DNA from: Bradyrhizobium ottawaense
GTDB taxonomy: Bacteria; Pseudomonadota; Alphaproteobacteria; Rhizobiales; Xanthobacteraceae
NCBI RefSeq assembly: GCF_002278135.3
Contig: NZ_CP029425.2
Location: forward strand, 5,370,001 to 5,434,000
Length of the DNA stretch: 64,000 nt
Direction: 5' to 3'
The translations under genes were made by a program, and so were the position numbers. The notes beneath the pieces were generated by a model that was not told where the DNA came from, did not search any database, and saw nothing but the letters and a program-made list of their open reading frames with translations. Below, in pieces: positions 16,394-24,636 of the stretch. The stretch's first letter is position 1. Every line of letters begins with the position of its first letter.

Positions 16394-18478
16394 ATGTCTA
16401 TACGAGGCAAAGGGCCGGCGCGAGTCCACAGTCGGCGCCCGACTAGCGGAGGGATTAACCTGTCGCAGCCGTCGAAGACCGTCTTGATCTGCTCGTGCGA
16501 AGACACGATGCGTCTCGACATGGCCGCGATCCGGCGCGGATGTCCGAACAGCGAGATCAGAGGCTTTCGCCATCTCTGCGGGCCCGAACTCGATCATTTT
16601 CGCAAGGCAGCCGCGGAGACTGGCCCGCTGACGGTCGCCTGCACGCAGCAGGCCGCGCAGTTTTCGGACGAGGCCGGCGAACGGGCCAAGGCGATCAGCT
16701 TTGTCAATATCCGTGAGACGGCCGGCTGGTCACACGAAGGGGCGCGCGCCGGCGCGAAAATGGTCGCCCTGTTGGCGGCCGCCTCCATCCCGGCGCCCGA
16801 CTATCCGCTGGTCACCCTGTCGAGCGACGGCGTGATCCTGATCTATGGGCGCAACGAAGCTGCGATCGAGGCCGGCCGGCTGCTTGCGGATCACCTCGAC
16901 GTCACGGTCATGCTGAAGCAGATCAGTGACACCGTGCCGCAGGCGGCAACGGTCTTCCCGATCGTGAGGGGCACCATCCGCTCTGCAAAAGGACACTTTG
17001 GCGCCTTCGAGCTCATGATCGACGACTATGCCAGGCCCCGCCCCTCCTCGCGCGATCGCTTCGTGCTTGACGCTTCCCGAGACGGAGTGACGTCGCACTG
17101 CGATATCGTGCTGGACCTTTCGGGCGGGATGCCGCTGTTTCCCGCACACGACCTGCGCGACGGGTATCTCCGCGCCGACCCGAACGATCCCGCCGCGGTG
17201 CTGCGCGCCGTCTTGACCGCACGCGACCTCGTCGGCAGCTTCGACAAGCCGAAATATGTCGACGTTACGCCCGGTCTTTGCGCCCATTCGCGCTCGAAGC
17301 GCACGGGGTGCCATCGCTGCCTCGATCTCTGCCCGACCGGCGCAATCACGCCCGCCGGCGATCATGTCGCTGTTGATCCGAACATCTGCGCGGGCTGCGG
17401 GCAATGCGCCGCCGCCTGCCCGACTGGCGCTGCATCTTACACGTTACCGCCCGCCGATACGCAGCTTCAAAGACTTCGCGCCATGCTGCTCGCCTACCAC
17501 GCGGCCGGCGGCGCCAACGCGGTGCTGCTGTTCCATGACGGCTCGCACGGCACACCGTTGATCGAAGCTCTGGCACGACATGGCGACGGTCTTCCCGCGA
17601 ACGTGCTTCCCTTTGTCGTCAACGAACTCACGCAGGTCGGGTTGGAAGCGATCGTCGGCGCATTCGCTTATGGTGTAACAGCCGTGCGCTATCTGCTGCG
17701 CGCAAAGCCGCGCCACGATGTGACCGGACTATCGCAGACGATCGGCATGGCCGATGCGATCCTTGGCGGTCTCGGCTTTGATGGCCAGCGCGTCGCCACG
17801 ATCGAGACCGACGACCCTGACGCGCTCGGCAGCCATCTGACCGGCATCGGCCCGCTTGCGGCGGTCGCAACACCGGCGACCTTCAGAACCGTCGGCAAGC
17901 GGCGCGACCTCCTGCGCTTCGGCCTCAGCGAGCTGCATCGTCTTGCGCCAAAGCCGGTGGACGTGATTGCGCTGCCGCAGGGCGCTCCAGTCGGCGCGAT
18001 CAGCGTCGACACGGACGGGTGCACGCTGTGTCTCTCGTGTGTCTCCGCCTGCCCGACCGGCGCGCTGCGCGACGATCCCGAGCGGCCGGTGCTGAAATTC
18101 ATCGAGGACGCCTGCGTGCAATGCGGCCTGTGCCAGACCACCTGTCCGGAAAAGGTCATCACGCTCAAGCCGCAGATCGATTTCCGCGCCGCCCGCGCTC
18201 CCGCCGCGGTCATCAAGGAAGAGGAGCCCGCGCTCTGTGTCCGCTGCGGCACGGCGTTCGGGGTGAAGAGCACGATCGACCGGATCGCCGCCAAGCTCGA
18301 GGGGCGGCACTGGATGTATCCCGCCGGCGACAAACGGATCGAGGCGCTCAAGATGTGCGCCGACTGCCGCGTCATCGTCATGAGCGAGCAGCAGTTCAAT
18401 CCGTTCAAGGGCATTCCCGAACGCACGCCGCCGCGAACGACGGACGACTACCTACGTCAGCGCGAGGGCAAGGACTAG
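16394..18478 (+). CDS. Multi-cluster 4Fe-4S electron-transfer protein (polyferredoxin-like)
   Basis: A large soluble iron-sulfur protein. Cysteine motifs typical of [4Fe-4S] ferredoxin domains occur twice in the middle (CHRCLDLCPTGAI, CAGCGQCAAACPTGA) and twice near the C-terminus (CTLCLSCVSACPTGAL, CVQCGLCQTTCPEKVI), with further cysteines in LCVRCGTAF and KMCADCRV. The N-terminal 250 residues contain an NAD/FAD-like strand (VILIYGRNEAAIEAGRLLAD) and cysteine pairs. It is divergent from the DUF operon with only 68 bp between. The ATG at 16394 lacks a ribosome binding site; a GGAGGG at 16449-16454 instead points to a non-ATG start (ATT 16455 or CTG 16461). It probably links formate oxidation to another carrier. 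Confidence 0.85.
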   Translation: MSIRGKGPARVHSRRPTSGGINLSQPSKTVLICSCEDTMRLDMAAIRRGCPNSEIRGFRHLCGPELDHFRKAAAETGPLTVACTQQAAQFSDEAGERAKAISFVNIRETAGWSHEGARAGAKMVALLAAASIPAPDYPLVTLSSDGVILIYGRNEAAIEAGRLLADHLDVTVMLKQISDTVPQAATVFPIVRGTIRSAKGHFGAFELMIDDYARPRPSSRDRFVLDASRDGVTSHCDIVLDLSGGMPLFPAHDLRDGYLRADPNDPAAVLRAVLTARDLVGSFDKPKYVDVTPGLCAHSRSKRTGCHRCLDLCPTGAITPAGDHVAVDPNICAGCGQCAAACPTGAASYTLPPADTQLQRLRAMLLAYHAAGGANAVLLFHDGSHGTPLIEALARHGDGLPANVLPFVVNELTQVGLEAIVGAFAYGVTAVRYLLRAKPRHDVTGLSQTIGMADAILGGLGFDGQRVATIETDDPDALGSHLTGIGPLAAVATPATFRTVGKRRDLLRFGLSELHRLAPKPVDVIALPQGAPVGAISVDTDGCTLCLSCVSACPTGALRDDPERPVLKFIEDACVQCGLCQTTCPEKVITLKPQIDFRAARAPAAVIKEEEPALCVRCGTAFGVKSTIDRIAAKLEGRHWMYPAGDKRIEALKMCADCRVIVMSEQQFNPFKGIPERTPPRTTDDYLRQREGKD

Positions 18479-18530
18479 ACAAGACCAGCAGACATCTACG
18501 CAGGGGCAGGAAACCAGGGGAAGCATCACC

Positions 18531-18830
18531 ATGTCTCGTTTGATCACAGCTCTGTCGACGTGCTTGATCTCCATCGCTTTCGCCGGCACAGCGGCCGAAG
18601 CTGCCGCTCCTCCACTGACCAAGGCACAAAAGGTTGCCGTGAAACAGGCGATCGCCGCCTGCAAAGCCGAGGCCAAGGGCAAGAAGATCGCATGGCTGTC
18701 GCGTCGCAAATACGTCAATCACTGCGTCGCGGAAGCGCTCAAGGAGCACCCCAGCATCGACGTCATTCAGATCCTCAAGCAACATCCGGAGATGAGGGAT
18801 CTTCCGATGGACAATTGGGATTCGATCTGA
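18531..18830 (+). CDS. Small secreted cysteine-pair protein
   Basis: 99 residues. A signal peptide is clear (MSRLITALSTCLISIAFAGT, cleavage likely after AAEA). The mature part carries two cysteines in the segment AIAACKAEAKGKKI and YVNHCVAEALKEH. The spacing is reminiscent of PsiF-type repeats in which a Cys pair could form a disulfide. It lies 52 bp downstream of the polyferredoxin gene on the same strand, with a GGGGAAG ribosome binding site. It is probably periplasmic. Its function is unknown; the link with formate oxidation is only positional. Confidence 0.7.
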   Translation: MSRLITALSTCLISIAFAGTAAEAAAPPLTKAQKVAVKQAIAACKAEAKGKKIAWLSRRKYVNHCVAEALKEHPSIDVIQILKQHPEMRDLPMDNWDSI

Positions 18831-18837
18831 GAGGCAG

Positions 18838-20127
18838 CTATCGCGACGTCACGCGGCCAAGGAAATCGGTGAGCGCGCGGCGATCCTCGGGCGAGCCGAT
18901 GCGCTGCTCGGGCATCTTGGTACCGGGGGTGTAGGCATTCGGTCCAACCTCGAACAGCTTTGCAACCGTCTCCGGCGTCCAGACGATGTCCATCGTCTTC
19001 AGGGCATCCGAGAAGCGGTAACCCGGCAGCGATGCGATCTTACGGCCAAACAATCCGGCAAGCGTCGGGCCTGCGCGCTGGACCTCCTTGTCCGACAGCG
19101 TGTGACAGGCAACGCACGCCCGGAATACGTCGGCGCCATGATCGCCGGCATAGGCAGCGAGCGGATCGGCCGGAGAGCCCATCCGACTCGAGCCGACGGG
19201 ATCGCCGGTGCGTGCATTCCACCGCCTGATCTTGCCGTCCGCGCCCCCCGTCATCAGCGTCTCGCGATCCGGAAGGAAGGCAACCGACCACACCGGCAGC
19301 CCGGGCCCGACCAGCGTGCGTAGCAGGCTGCGCGACTTGCGATCGATGATCGCAACTGTGCCGCCGATGCCGGCAGCGGCAATCAGCTTGCCGTCGGCCG
19401 ACATGGTCACGGCCACCACTGGTGTTGGGCCGGCCGATATCTCGCCGCTGACCTTGCCGTCCGTGGTCAGCATCCGCAGCATGCCGTCGACCGCGCCTGT
19501 GACGATTTCACCGTCCGGCGCCACGGCTACTGCGTTGAGCGGAGCCGGCAACGTCACGACTTCAGGCTGGCCGCCCGACAACCGCCAGATGCGCAACGTA
19601 AGGTCATAGCCGGCGCTGACGAGCGACCTGCCGTCCGGCGTGAAGGCGACGCCGTTGACGTTCTGCGAATGCCCTTCGAGCACGCGCGACACGCCGTCCG
19701 ACAGCGACCAGAGCCGCACCGTCCGATCCCATGAAGCCGATGCGAGCAGTGCGCCGTCGGGGGAGACCGCGAGTGCGACGATTGGACCGACGTGTCCCTC
19801 GAACACCCGGTCCGGCTGCCGCCGGCCCGCCGTCCAGACCGCAATTCGTGCATCGGCACCCGCCGTGATCATGCGGCCGTCGTTCAGAAAGGCGACGGCA
19901 TTGACCGCATCAGCATGATACCGCAGCACCTCCTCCGCTGTCTCCGCCTTTAGCGACCAGCGAATGGCGGCTGAGTCGAAGCTGCCGGACAAGAGGCCGT
20001 CCCCATCGGGGGAAATAGCAAGAGCCCGCACGGAGCCGCCGTGTCCCGCCATGTCGGCGTGCACGGATGATACGGCCAAGATGGCCCACAAGGCTGCGGC
20101 GCCGCCCGCGCAGAAAGGTAGTGTCAT
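18838..20127 (-). CDS. WD40 beta-propeller fused to a C-terminal class I cytochrome c
   Basis: A 429-residue exported protein. It has a signal peptide (FCAGGAAALWAILAVSSVHA), then about seven WD40 repeats at residues 30-320 with recurring LAVSPDGALLASASWDRTVR-type units, then a cytochrome c domain with the heme motif CVACH and a likely axial Met in YTPGTKMPEQR. Such a protein would act in the periplasm, pairing a protein-interaction surface with a redox centre. The true start is the ATG at 20127, preceded by GAGGG; the longer frame to 20298 has a basic, non-conserved N-terminus. A small secreted proline-rich protein gene lies 73 bp upstream on the same strand. Confidence 0.85.
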   Translation of the reverse strand: MTLPFCAGGAAALWAILAVSSVHADMAGHGGSVRALAISPDGDGLLSGSFDSAAIRWSLKAETAEEVLRYHADAVNAVAFLNDGRMITAGADARIAVWTAGRRQPDRVFEGHVGPIVALAVSPDGALLASASWDRTVRLWSLSDGVSRVLEGHSQNVNGVAFTPDGRSLVSAGYDLTLRIWRLSGGQPEVVTLPAPLNAVAVAPDGEIVTGAVDGMLRMLTTDGKVSGEISAGPTPVVAVTMSADGKLIAAAGIGGTVAIIDRKSRSLLRTLVGPGLPVWSVAFLPDRETLMTGGADGKIRRWNARTGDPVGSSRMGSPADPLAAYAGDHGADVFRACVACHTLSDKEVQRAGPTLAGLFGRKIASLPGYRFSDALKTMDIVWTPETVAKLFEVGPNAYTPGTKMPEQRIGSPEDRRALTDFLGRVTSR

Positions 20128-20200
20128 TGACCCTCGCCGCGTCCCGTTCACGCTCTCAAGATTGCCAGAAGAGCCGACGGAGGAGAATATCCGAACCGAT

Positions 20201-20461
20201 CTATTTGGCTGGTGCCGTCGTGGTTTTGGACGATCCTTGAGGCGCGGCCTGCATTCCAGGCGGACTCTGACCCTGGGGACTTTCGGCGGGCGCGCCACCC
20301 GAGCCTGTATTGATGGGGCCCGTCCAGCCTTGCGGCTGTGGTTGGCCCTTCTCCTCGGGAGGGGTTGGTGCCGCAGACGAGTTGGTTTGCGCGGGTTGGG
20401 CGGAGGCGCTCTGGAAGAAGCAGAGTGCCGCGAAGCACAAGATCGTTGTTGGCAATTTCAC
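20201..20461 (-). CDS. Small secreted proline/glutamine-rich protein
   Basis: 86 residues: a good signal peptide (MKLPTTILCFAALCFFQSAS) followed by about 65 residues dominated by Pro, Gln, Ser, Ala and Gly with no predicted fold. A GGAGGA lies 10 bases before the ATG. It is followed 73 bp later by the WD40-cytochrome c gene on the same strand, so the two may be co-transcribed. The mature protein is probably a disordered periplasmic linker or partner; no family recognised. Confidence 0.65.
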   Translation of the reverse strand: MKLPTTILCFAALCFFQSASAQPAQTNSSAAPTPPEEKGQPQPQGWTGPINTGSGGAPAESPQGQSPPGMQAAPQGSSKTTTAPAK

Positions 20462-20610
20462 GTCGGATCCTCCGGTGCGTGTACTAAACAGGGCAACGCT
20501 GCCTTCCGTTCCGGAGCGTGCATTGCAACAACCTGACTTCGCTCATCCTCCGCTTGAACGCCGGTGGTCCGAAGACTAGTCTCGCGCTGGTCACGTCAAG
20601 GACGACTGGC

Positions 20611-20847
20611 ATGCAGGGGCCAACGCGGCCATTTCTGCGGATGATGGCGCGGCTGCGCGCTGTCCGCGCGCTCGATGGGCCGCAAGATCCCATTTCCCGA
20701 GAAGCCTCGCCCTTCCTGATCCTCGTTGCCATCGTGCTTGCGCTTCTTCTTGCGATATTAGAAGTCGATCTGAATAGCGCGGCGCTTCGGTCCGTAGGCT
20801 TGCTGGGCGATGGATTTTCCATCGATCCCATCTTCAAGAGCCCATAA
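20611..20847 (+). CDS. Possible small single-helix membrane protein
   Basis: A 78-residue frame starting at an ATG with AAGGA eight bases upstream. It has a basic N-terminal half and one strong membrane helix (FLILVAIVLALLLAILEVDL) followed by a short tail. No family is recognised and a coding assignment rests on the ribosome binding site and the hydrophobic segment alone. The long minus-strand frame across the same place (20484-21383) looks like a shadow. Confidence 0.35.
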   Translation: MQGPTRPFLRMMARLRAVRALDGPQDPISREASPFLILVAIVLALLLAILEVDLNSAALRSVGLLGDGFSIDPIFKSP

Positions 20848-20878
20848 GATCGCCTGTGCCTTGGTGCGATCAACGAGT

Positions 20879-20906
20879 TTGCTCGCGGCAAGCCGTGTCG
20901 TATAAA
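20879..20906 (+). promoter_or_regulatory. Predicted sigma-70-type promoter for the 40-residue gene
   Basis: TTGCTC at 20879-20884 and TATAAA at 20901-20906 with a 16-bp spacer, ending 33 bp before the ATG of the small gene at 20940. Confidence 0.4.
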
Positions 20907-20939
20907 ACACCTTGACGTTTCGATCGAAGGAGGCTGCGG

Positions 20940-21062
20940 ATGAAGGCTTTTCTTCTTGGCTGCGTCGCGGCCATGGTGATCGCGATTGCGGGAATGGCGG
21001 CCTTGAATCGGGTCCAGGAGCCCGTCGCCCAGGCGTTTGCTACGACCGGCGTGCGTCTCTAA
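20940..21062 (+). CDS. 40-residue membrane-anchored small protein
   Basis: A very short gene. It starts MKAFLLGCVAAMVIAIAGMA, a single hydrophobic helix with one basic residue in front, and ends with a polar tail (VAQAFATTGVRL). A strong AAGGAGG lies six bases before the ATG, and a promoter-like pair lies just upstream. Proteins of this size and pattern recur in Bradyrhizobium genomes, from general knowledge, without a known role. It probably sits in the inner membrane. The coding call is strengthened by the near-perfect ribosome binding site. Confidence 0.65.
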   Translation: MKAFLLGCVAAMVIAIAGMAALNRVQEPVAQAFATTGVRL

Positions 21063-21627
21063 GACACTCAAATCCCGCAGAGCGTTAGGCCCCGTCGGCC
21101 GGTGCCATTCTCCACGCTTCCGCGTGCGAAAGACCCCACGATCGTCTCGGCTTTCGAGACCGTCGGGGCATCCTGTATCGGCAAGACGACACGCGAGGAG
21201 TTCGAGAGCATCGAGCAACTTTCGTGCACGGGCCTTGGCGTTTGCGGTGCAAGGTATGCTGCAAACGCCGAGGGTGTGGACCATCGCAGCGTTCGGCGTC
21301 AGCTTTTCTCGACTAGCCCTACCCGTTTTGGCCTTTCGGTGCATACGAAAGCCGGAGTGCACATCCGTGTGGCCTTCACTCAATCGGCATCAGGAAACTG
21401 GCGCGTCGGAGCCCGCTACAAGACATTGATGCGACTGAGGCTTTCCGACGGCGCAAGGCGAAGGATGGGTGACCGCGAAGTCAGCAAGCCAGGCCGGTGC
21501 TTTGCGTGGAACCCGGCGAAGGCCGTAAAACCCTGAGTTCGTGCAATATTTTTGGACAGCTATTGCATGATAATCATAATATAAAAGACTATCTCCGCTT
21601 CGACCGCAGTTCCGATGGGAGGATAAA
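21063..21627. other. 565-bp region without a convincing gene
   Basis: Open frames such as 21102-21536 have no ribosome binding site and do not resemble a known family. The right end holds an AT-rich promoter for the iron alcohol dehydrogenase gene. Confidence 0.5.
21552..21580 (+). promoter_or_regulatory. Predicted sigma-70 promoter of the iron alcohol dehydrogenase gene
   Basis: TTGGAC at 21552-21557 and CATAAT at 21575-21580 with an ideal 17-bp spacer, in a locally AT-rich stretch. The start codon at 21628 follows about 40 bp after the expected transcription start. Confidence 0.55.
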
Positions 21628-22788
21628 ATGCGCAGGACTGGTGCACACAATTTTCCGGCAATTGATCGCGTGATCTATGGCAAACCGGCGGCTGAGGCCA
21701 TCAACGAAGAAGCGGAACGACTGAAGGCAACGCGCGTCTTCCTTATCGTCAGCCGCACCTTGAACACCCAGACCGACGAGATTGAGAAAATCCGGCACAC
21801 GCTGGGCGACAAACATGCTGCGACCTTCGACGGAATTGCACAGCACACCACGCGCAAGCAAGCTGCCGAAGTTGCGCTCCACGCCAAGGAAGCACACGCC
21901 GATCTCGTCGTGGCCGTCGGCGGCGGTTCTGCCGTTGACCTCGCCAAGATCGTCATCATGGCGATGGAGCACGATATCCGCGATGAAGCCGGCTTCGATC
22001 CGTTCCCCATGGGCCCGGGCGTGAGCCATTCCCCGTTCCGCACGCCTGCAGTCCGACAGATCGCCGTGCCGTCAACGCTGAACGGCGGCGAATACAATGC
22101 CGCAGCGCTTGTCACCGATGAGCGCAACAAGCTGAAGCAAATATTCTTTCACCCCCACATGATGCCGGTGGCAGTCATCCTCGACCCTGCCCTCACGCTT
22201 CATACGCCTTCGAACCTCTGGATGGGATCTGGCACTCGCTCCATGGATCACGGCATCGAAGCATTGTGCTCGCCAGCTGGCACCCCCCTTGCTGACGAAG
22301 TGGTTCTGGCGGGTATCCGCACGCTGCGCGATGGAATGCTCCGGACCCTGCAACAACCTGACGATTTCGAGGCGCGCCGCTTGTCTCAATACGGCTCATG
22401 GCTTGCGTCCTTTGGACTGCAGGCACGCGTTCCCATGGGCGCAAGCCACGGCATCGGCCACGTGCTTGGTGGGACTTTCGGGGTTCCTCACTATTATTGC
22501 ACGCCCGTCATCATGCCGAGCCTTCTTCGCTATAACAAGCCGTTCACCGATGACGCGCAGAAGCGTTTGGCGGCAGCTTTGGGTGCTCCCGGTGGGGACG
22601 CGGCAGACGCCTTTGCGGAGTTCGTCAGGCAACTTGGACTACCGGGCCGCCTCGCTGAGGTCGGCATCGGCGAAGACAAGTTCGGCAAGATCAGCGAAAT
22701 CGCGATCAACCATCGCTTCGTCAAAGCCAATCCGCGCCCCTTCAACGACCAAGCCGAAATCGTCGATCTGCTGCGAATGGCCGCGTAG
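21628..22788 (+). CDS. Iron-containing alcohol dehydrogenase / maleylacetate-reductase family protein
   Basis: A 386-residue dehydroquinate-synthase-like dehydrogenase. The NAD(P)-binding GGGS motif is present (VVAVGGGSAVDLAKIVI, about residues 91-107). Candidate metal ligands are the histidines in MDHGIEALCSP and GASHGIGHVLGG; a further aspartate is expected in the segment around GGEYNAA, where a Glu is seen instead. Such enzymes reduce or oxidise short alcohols, aldehydes or maleylacetate-like compounds. It is a single-gene unit with its own strong promoter and a GGGAGG ribosome binding site. It converges on a TetR gene, which may or may not regulate it. The exact substrate cannot be read from the sequence. 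Confidence 0.85.
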   Translation: MRRTGAHNFPAIDRVIYGKPAAEAINEEAERLKATRVFLIVSRTLNTQTDEIEKIRHTLGDKHAATFDGIAQHTTRKQAAEVALHAKEAHADLVVAVGGGSAVDLAKIVIMAMEHDIRDEAGFDPFPMGPGVSHSPFRTPAVRQIAVPSTLNGGEYNAAALVTDERNKLKQIFFHPHMMPVAVILDPALTLHTPSNLWMGSGTRSMDHGIEALCSPAGTPLADEVVLAGIRTLRDGMLRTLQQPDDFEARRLSQYGSWLASFGLQARVPMGASHGIGHVLGGTFGVPHYYCTPVIMPSLLRYNKPFTDDAQKRLAAALGAPGGDAADAFAEFVRQLGLPGRLAEVGIGEDKFGKISEIAINHRFVKANPRPFNDQAEIVDLLRMAA

Positions 22789-22793
22789 CTGCC

Positions 22794-22838
22794 ATGGCGG
22801 CGGCCGATGGTAGAGGCACGGCCGCTTGCCTCCGCCAT
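22794..22838. terminator. Possible bidirectional hairpin between convergent genes
   Basis: Outer arms ATGGCGG (22794-22800) and CCGCCAT (22832-22838) enclose an inner CGGCCG/CGGCCG pair, six bases after the alcohol dehydrogenase stop. There is no T-run, so termination is only suggested. Confidence 0.3.
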
Positions 22839-22880
22839 CGCCCCGCTCCGCCCAGAAGCCAACGTCAGTTAAGCCGTGTC

Positions 22881-23492
22881 TCAATTGTCGGCCGAATGCG
22901 TTCTCTCGCAGTCGCTCGCGACCGGGCTGCCCAAAGCCTGCCGTCCGGCCTCCAGCAGGAGGTCGGACAAACGCTTGTCGTCGACCGCACGCGCCAGCAC
23001 GACCGCACCGACCATGGTCGCAATTGCCCCGGCGGCCCTCTGTCTCACATCCGATGACGGCCTCGCCGAGGTCAGCCGCGCGATGATATCGATCATCTTG
23101 CTGAGCCCCCGTTCAAGGGTGCGCCGCGCCTCCGGACCTGAACGTCCGATGTCGGCGGCCAAGGCCGGCAACGCGCAACCGCGCCCCGGATCGTCACGGT
23201 GGAGAGGACCCAGGTAAGACTCGACAAGTGCGTCGAATCCCTTCCCGGCGGGCAGCCCCTGCGTGAGGCTGAGCCAATGCACGATCGTTCGATCCATGGC
23301 CAGGGCGAGCCCTTCGACGACCAACGCGTCGCGCGATTTGAAGTAGGCGTAGAAGCTGCCATGCGTCAGATTGGCGAGCTTCATCAGGTCGGCCACACTC
23401 AGGCCATCGGCGCCGGCCTGGCGCAGACCGCGGGAAGCGCTTTCGACGATGCGTCTGCGGGTATGCTGCCCATGGTCTTTCGGGTAACGCAT
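22881..23492 (-). CDS. TetR/AcrR family transcriptional regulator
   Basis: 203 residues. The N-terminal helix-turn-helix is typical (TRRRIVESASRGLRQ, then DLMKLANLTHGSFYAYFKSR, residues about 11-55). A helical ligand-binding domain follows with the common segment GCALPALAADIGRSG. This subfamily often controls small oxidoreductase or efflux genes. A GGAG ribosome binding site precedes the ATG at 23492. It stands between the alcohol dehydrogenase gene (convergent) and the catabolic operon (same strand, upstream), so either could be its target. No operator was identified. Confidence 0.88.
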   Translation of the reverse strand: MRYPKDHGQHTRRRIVESASRGLRQAGADGLSVADLMKLANLTHGSFYAYFKSRDALVVEGLALAMDRTIVHWLSLTQGLPAGKGFDALVESYLGPLHRDDPGRGCALPALAADIGRSGPEARRTLERGLSKMIDIIARLTSARPSSDVRQRAAGAIATMVGAVVLARAVDDKRLSDLLLEAGRQALGSPVASDCERTHSADN

Positions 23493-23609
23493 CGCCTGCT
23501 CCGGGATGGCACAAGATATTCGCTGTTGACGATCCCATCACGGCCGGAGCTTCCAGCCCACGCAGAGACGACGAAATGTCGTCTGCAGCGCGGGTCGCAA
23601 GCCGTGGCT

Positions 23610-24614
23610 TCACGCGACCTTGAGATTGGCCCCACTGTCGGCATCAAGGAATCCCGTCAGCCTGCCCCTGATCAATCGCTCGGCGTCCGCCATGATGCGG
23701 TCGATCAACTCCTTCACGGTCGGAATATCGTGAATGAGTCCGACGACCATGCCGCAGCTCCAGGCGCCCGCGTCCATGTCACCGTCGATCATCACCCTGG
23801 GATAGACGCCCGCTACCTGATCATGGATGTCGTCGATCTTGAGGCTCTTGCCCTTCTCGCGCTCGACCTCGAGCAGATGCTCGACGCCCTTGTTGTTCAG
23901 GACCCGCTCGGTGTTGCGGAGCGCGCGCATAACGAGCCTGGTGTCGAGCTCGGACGCCGCGACCAGCGCCTTCTTGACGTTCTCGTGCACCGGCGCTTCC
24001 TTGGTGGCGATGAACCGCGTACCCATGTTCATTCCCGCCGCTCCCATCGCAAGCGCCGCAACCAGGCTGCGCGCGTCGGCCATGCCGCCGGATGCCACGA
24101 ACGGGATCTTCAGTTCTTCGGCCGCACGCGGCAGCAGGATCATGTTGGGCATGTCATCCTCGCCCGGATGGCCGCCGCACTCGAAGCCGTCGACGCTGAC
24201 GGCATCGCAGCCGATCTGTTCGGCCTTCAACGAATGCCGGACCGAGGTGCATTTGTGGATCACCTTGATGCCGCCCGCCTTCAGGGCCGGCATGTATTGT
24301 TCAGGGCTACGTCCGGCCGTCTCGACGATCCTGACGCCGCCCTCCCTGATGGCAGCGATATACTCCGGATAAGGCGGGGCGCTGAAGGTCGGCAGGAAGG
24401 TCAAGTTCACGCCGAACGGCTTGTCCGTCATGTCCCGGCAGCGCGCGATCTCCTTGGCAAGCAGCTCCGGCGTCCGCTGGGTGAGGCCGGTGATCAAGCC
24501 GAGCCCGCCGGCGTTGGATACCGCGGCTGCCATTTCGGCGAAGCCGACATAGTGCATTCCGCCCTGGATGATCGGATGTTCGATACCGAACAGTTCAGTG
24601 ATCGCTGTCTTCAC
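23610..24614 (-). CDS. NAD(P)H-dependent flavin oxidoreductase, nitronate monooxygenase family
   Basis: 334 residues, starting at a GTG at 24614 with GGGAGA upstream. It is a TIM-barrel FMN enzyme with family motifs IEHPIIQGGMHYVG near the N-terminus, GVNLTFLP, CDAVSVDGFECGGHPG and IPFVASGGMADARSL. Although annotated broadly as 2-nitropropane dioxygenase, members inside CoA-thioester catabolic operons (for example IpdC in steroid degradation) are thought to act on ring or enoyl-CoA intermediates. It is the last gene of the six-gene operon that begins at 29600, which supports that kind of role here. The actual substrate is not known. Confidence 0.85.
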   Translation of the reverse strand: MKTAITELFGIEHPIIQGGMHYVGFAEMAAAVSNAGGLGLITGLTQRTPELLAKEIARCRDMTDKPFGVNLTFLPTFSAPPYPEYIAAIREGGVRIVETAGRSPEQYMPALKAGGIKVIHKCTSVRHSLKAEQIGCDAVSVDGFECGGHPGEDDMPNMILLPRAAEELKIPFVASGGMADARSLVAALAMGAAGMNMGTRFIATKEAPVHENVKKALVAASELDTRLVMRALRNTERVLNNKGVEHLLEVEREKGKSLKIDDIHDQVAGVYPRVMIDGDMDAGAWSCGMVVGLIHDIPTVKELIDRIMADAERLIRGRLTGFLDADSGANLKVA

Positions 24615-24636
24615 GAATGATCTCCCCGCGTTTCCG

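Noticed and set aside
20484..21383. 299-codon minus-strand open frame
   Set aside because: No ribosome binding site or family motif, and it covers the better supported small plus-strand genes at 20611 and 20940.
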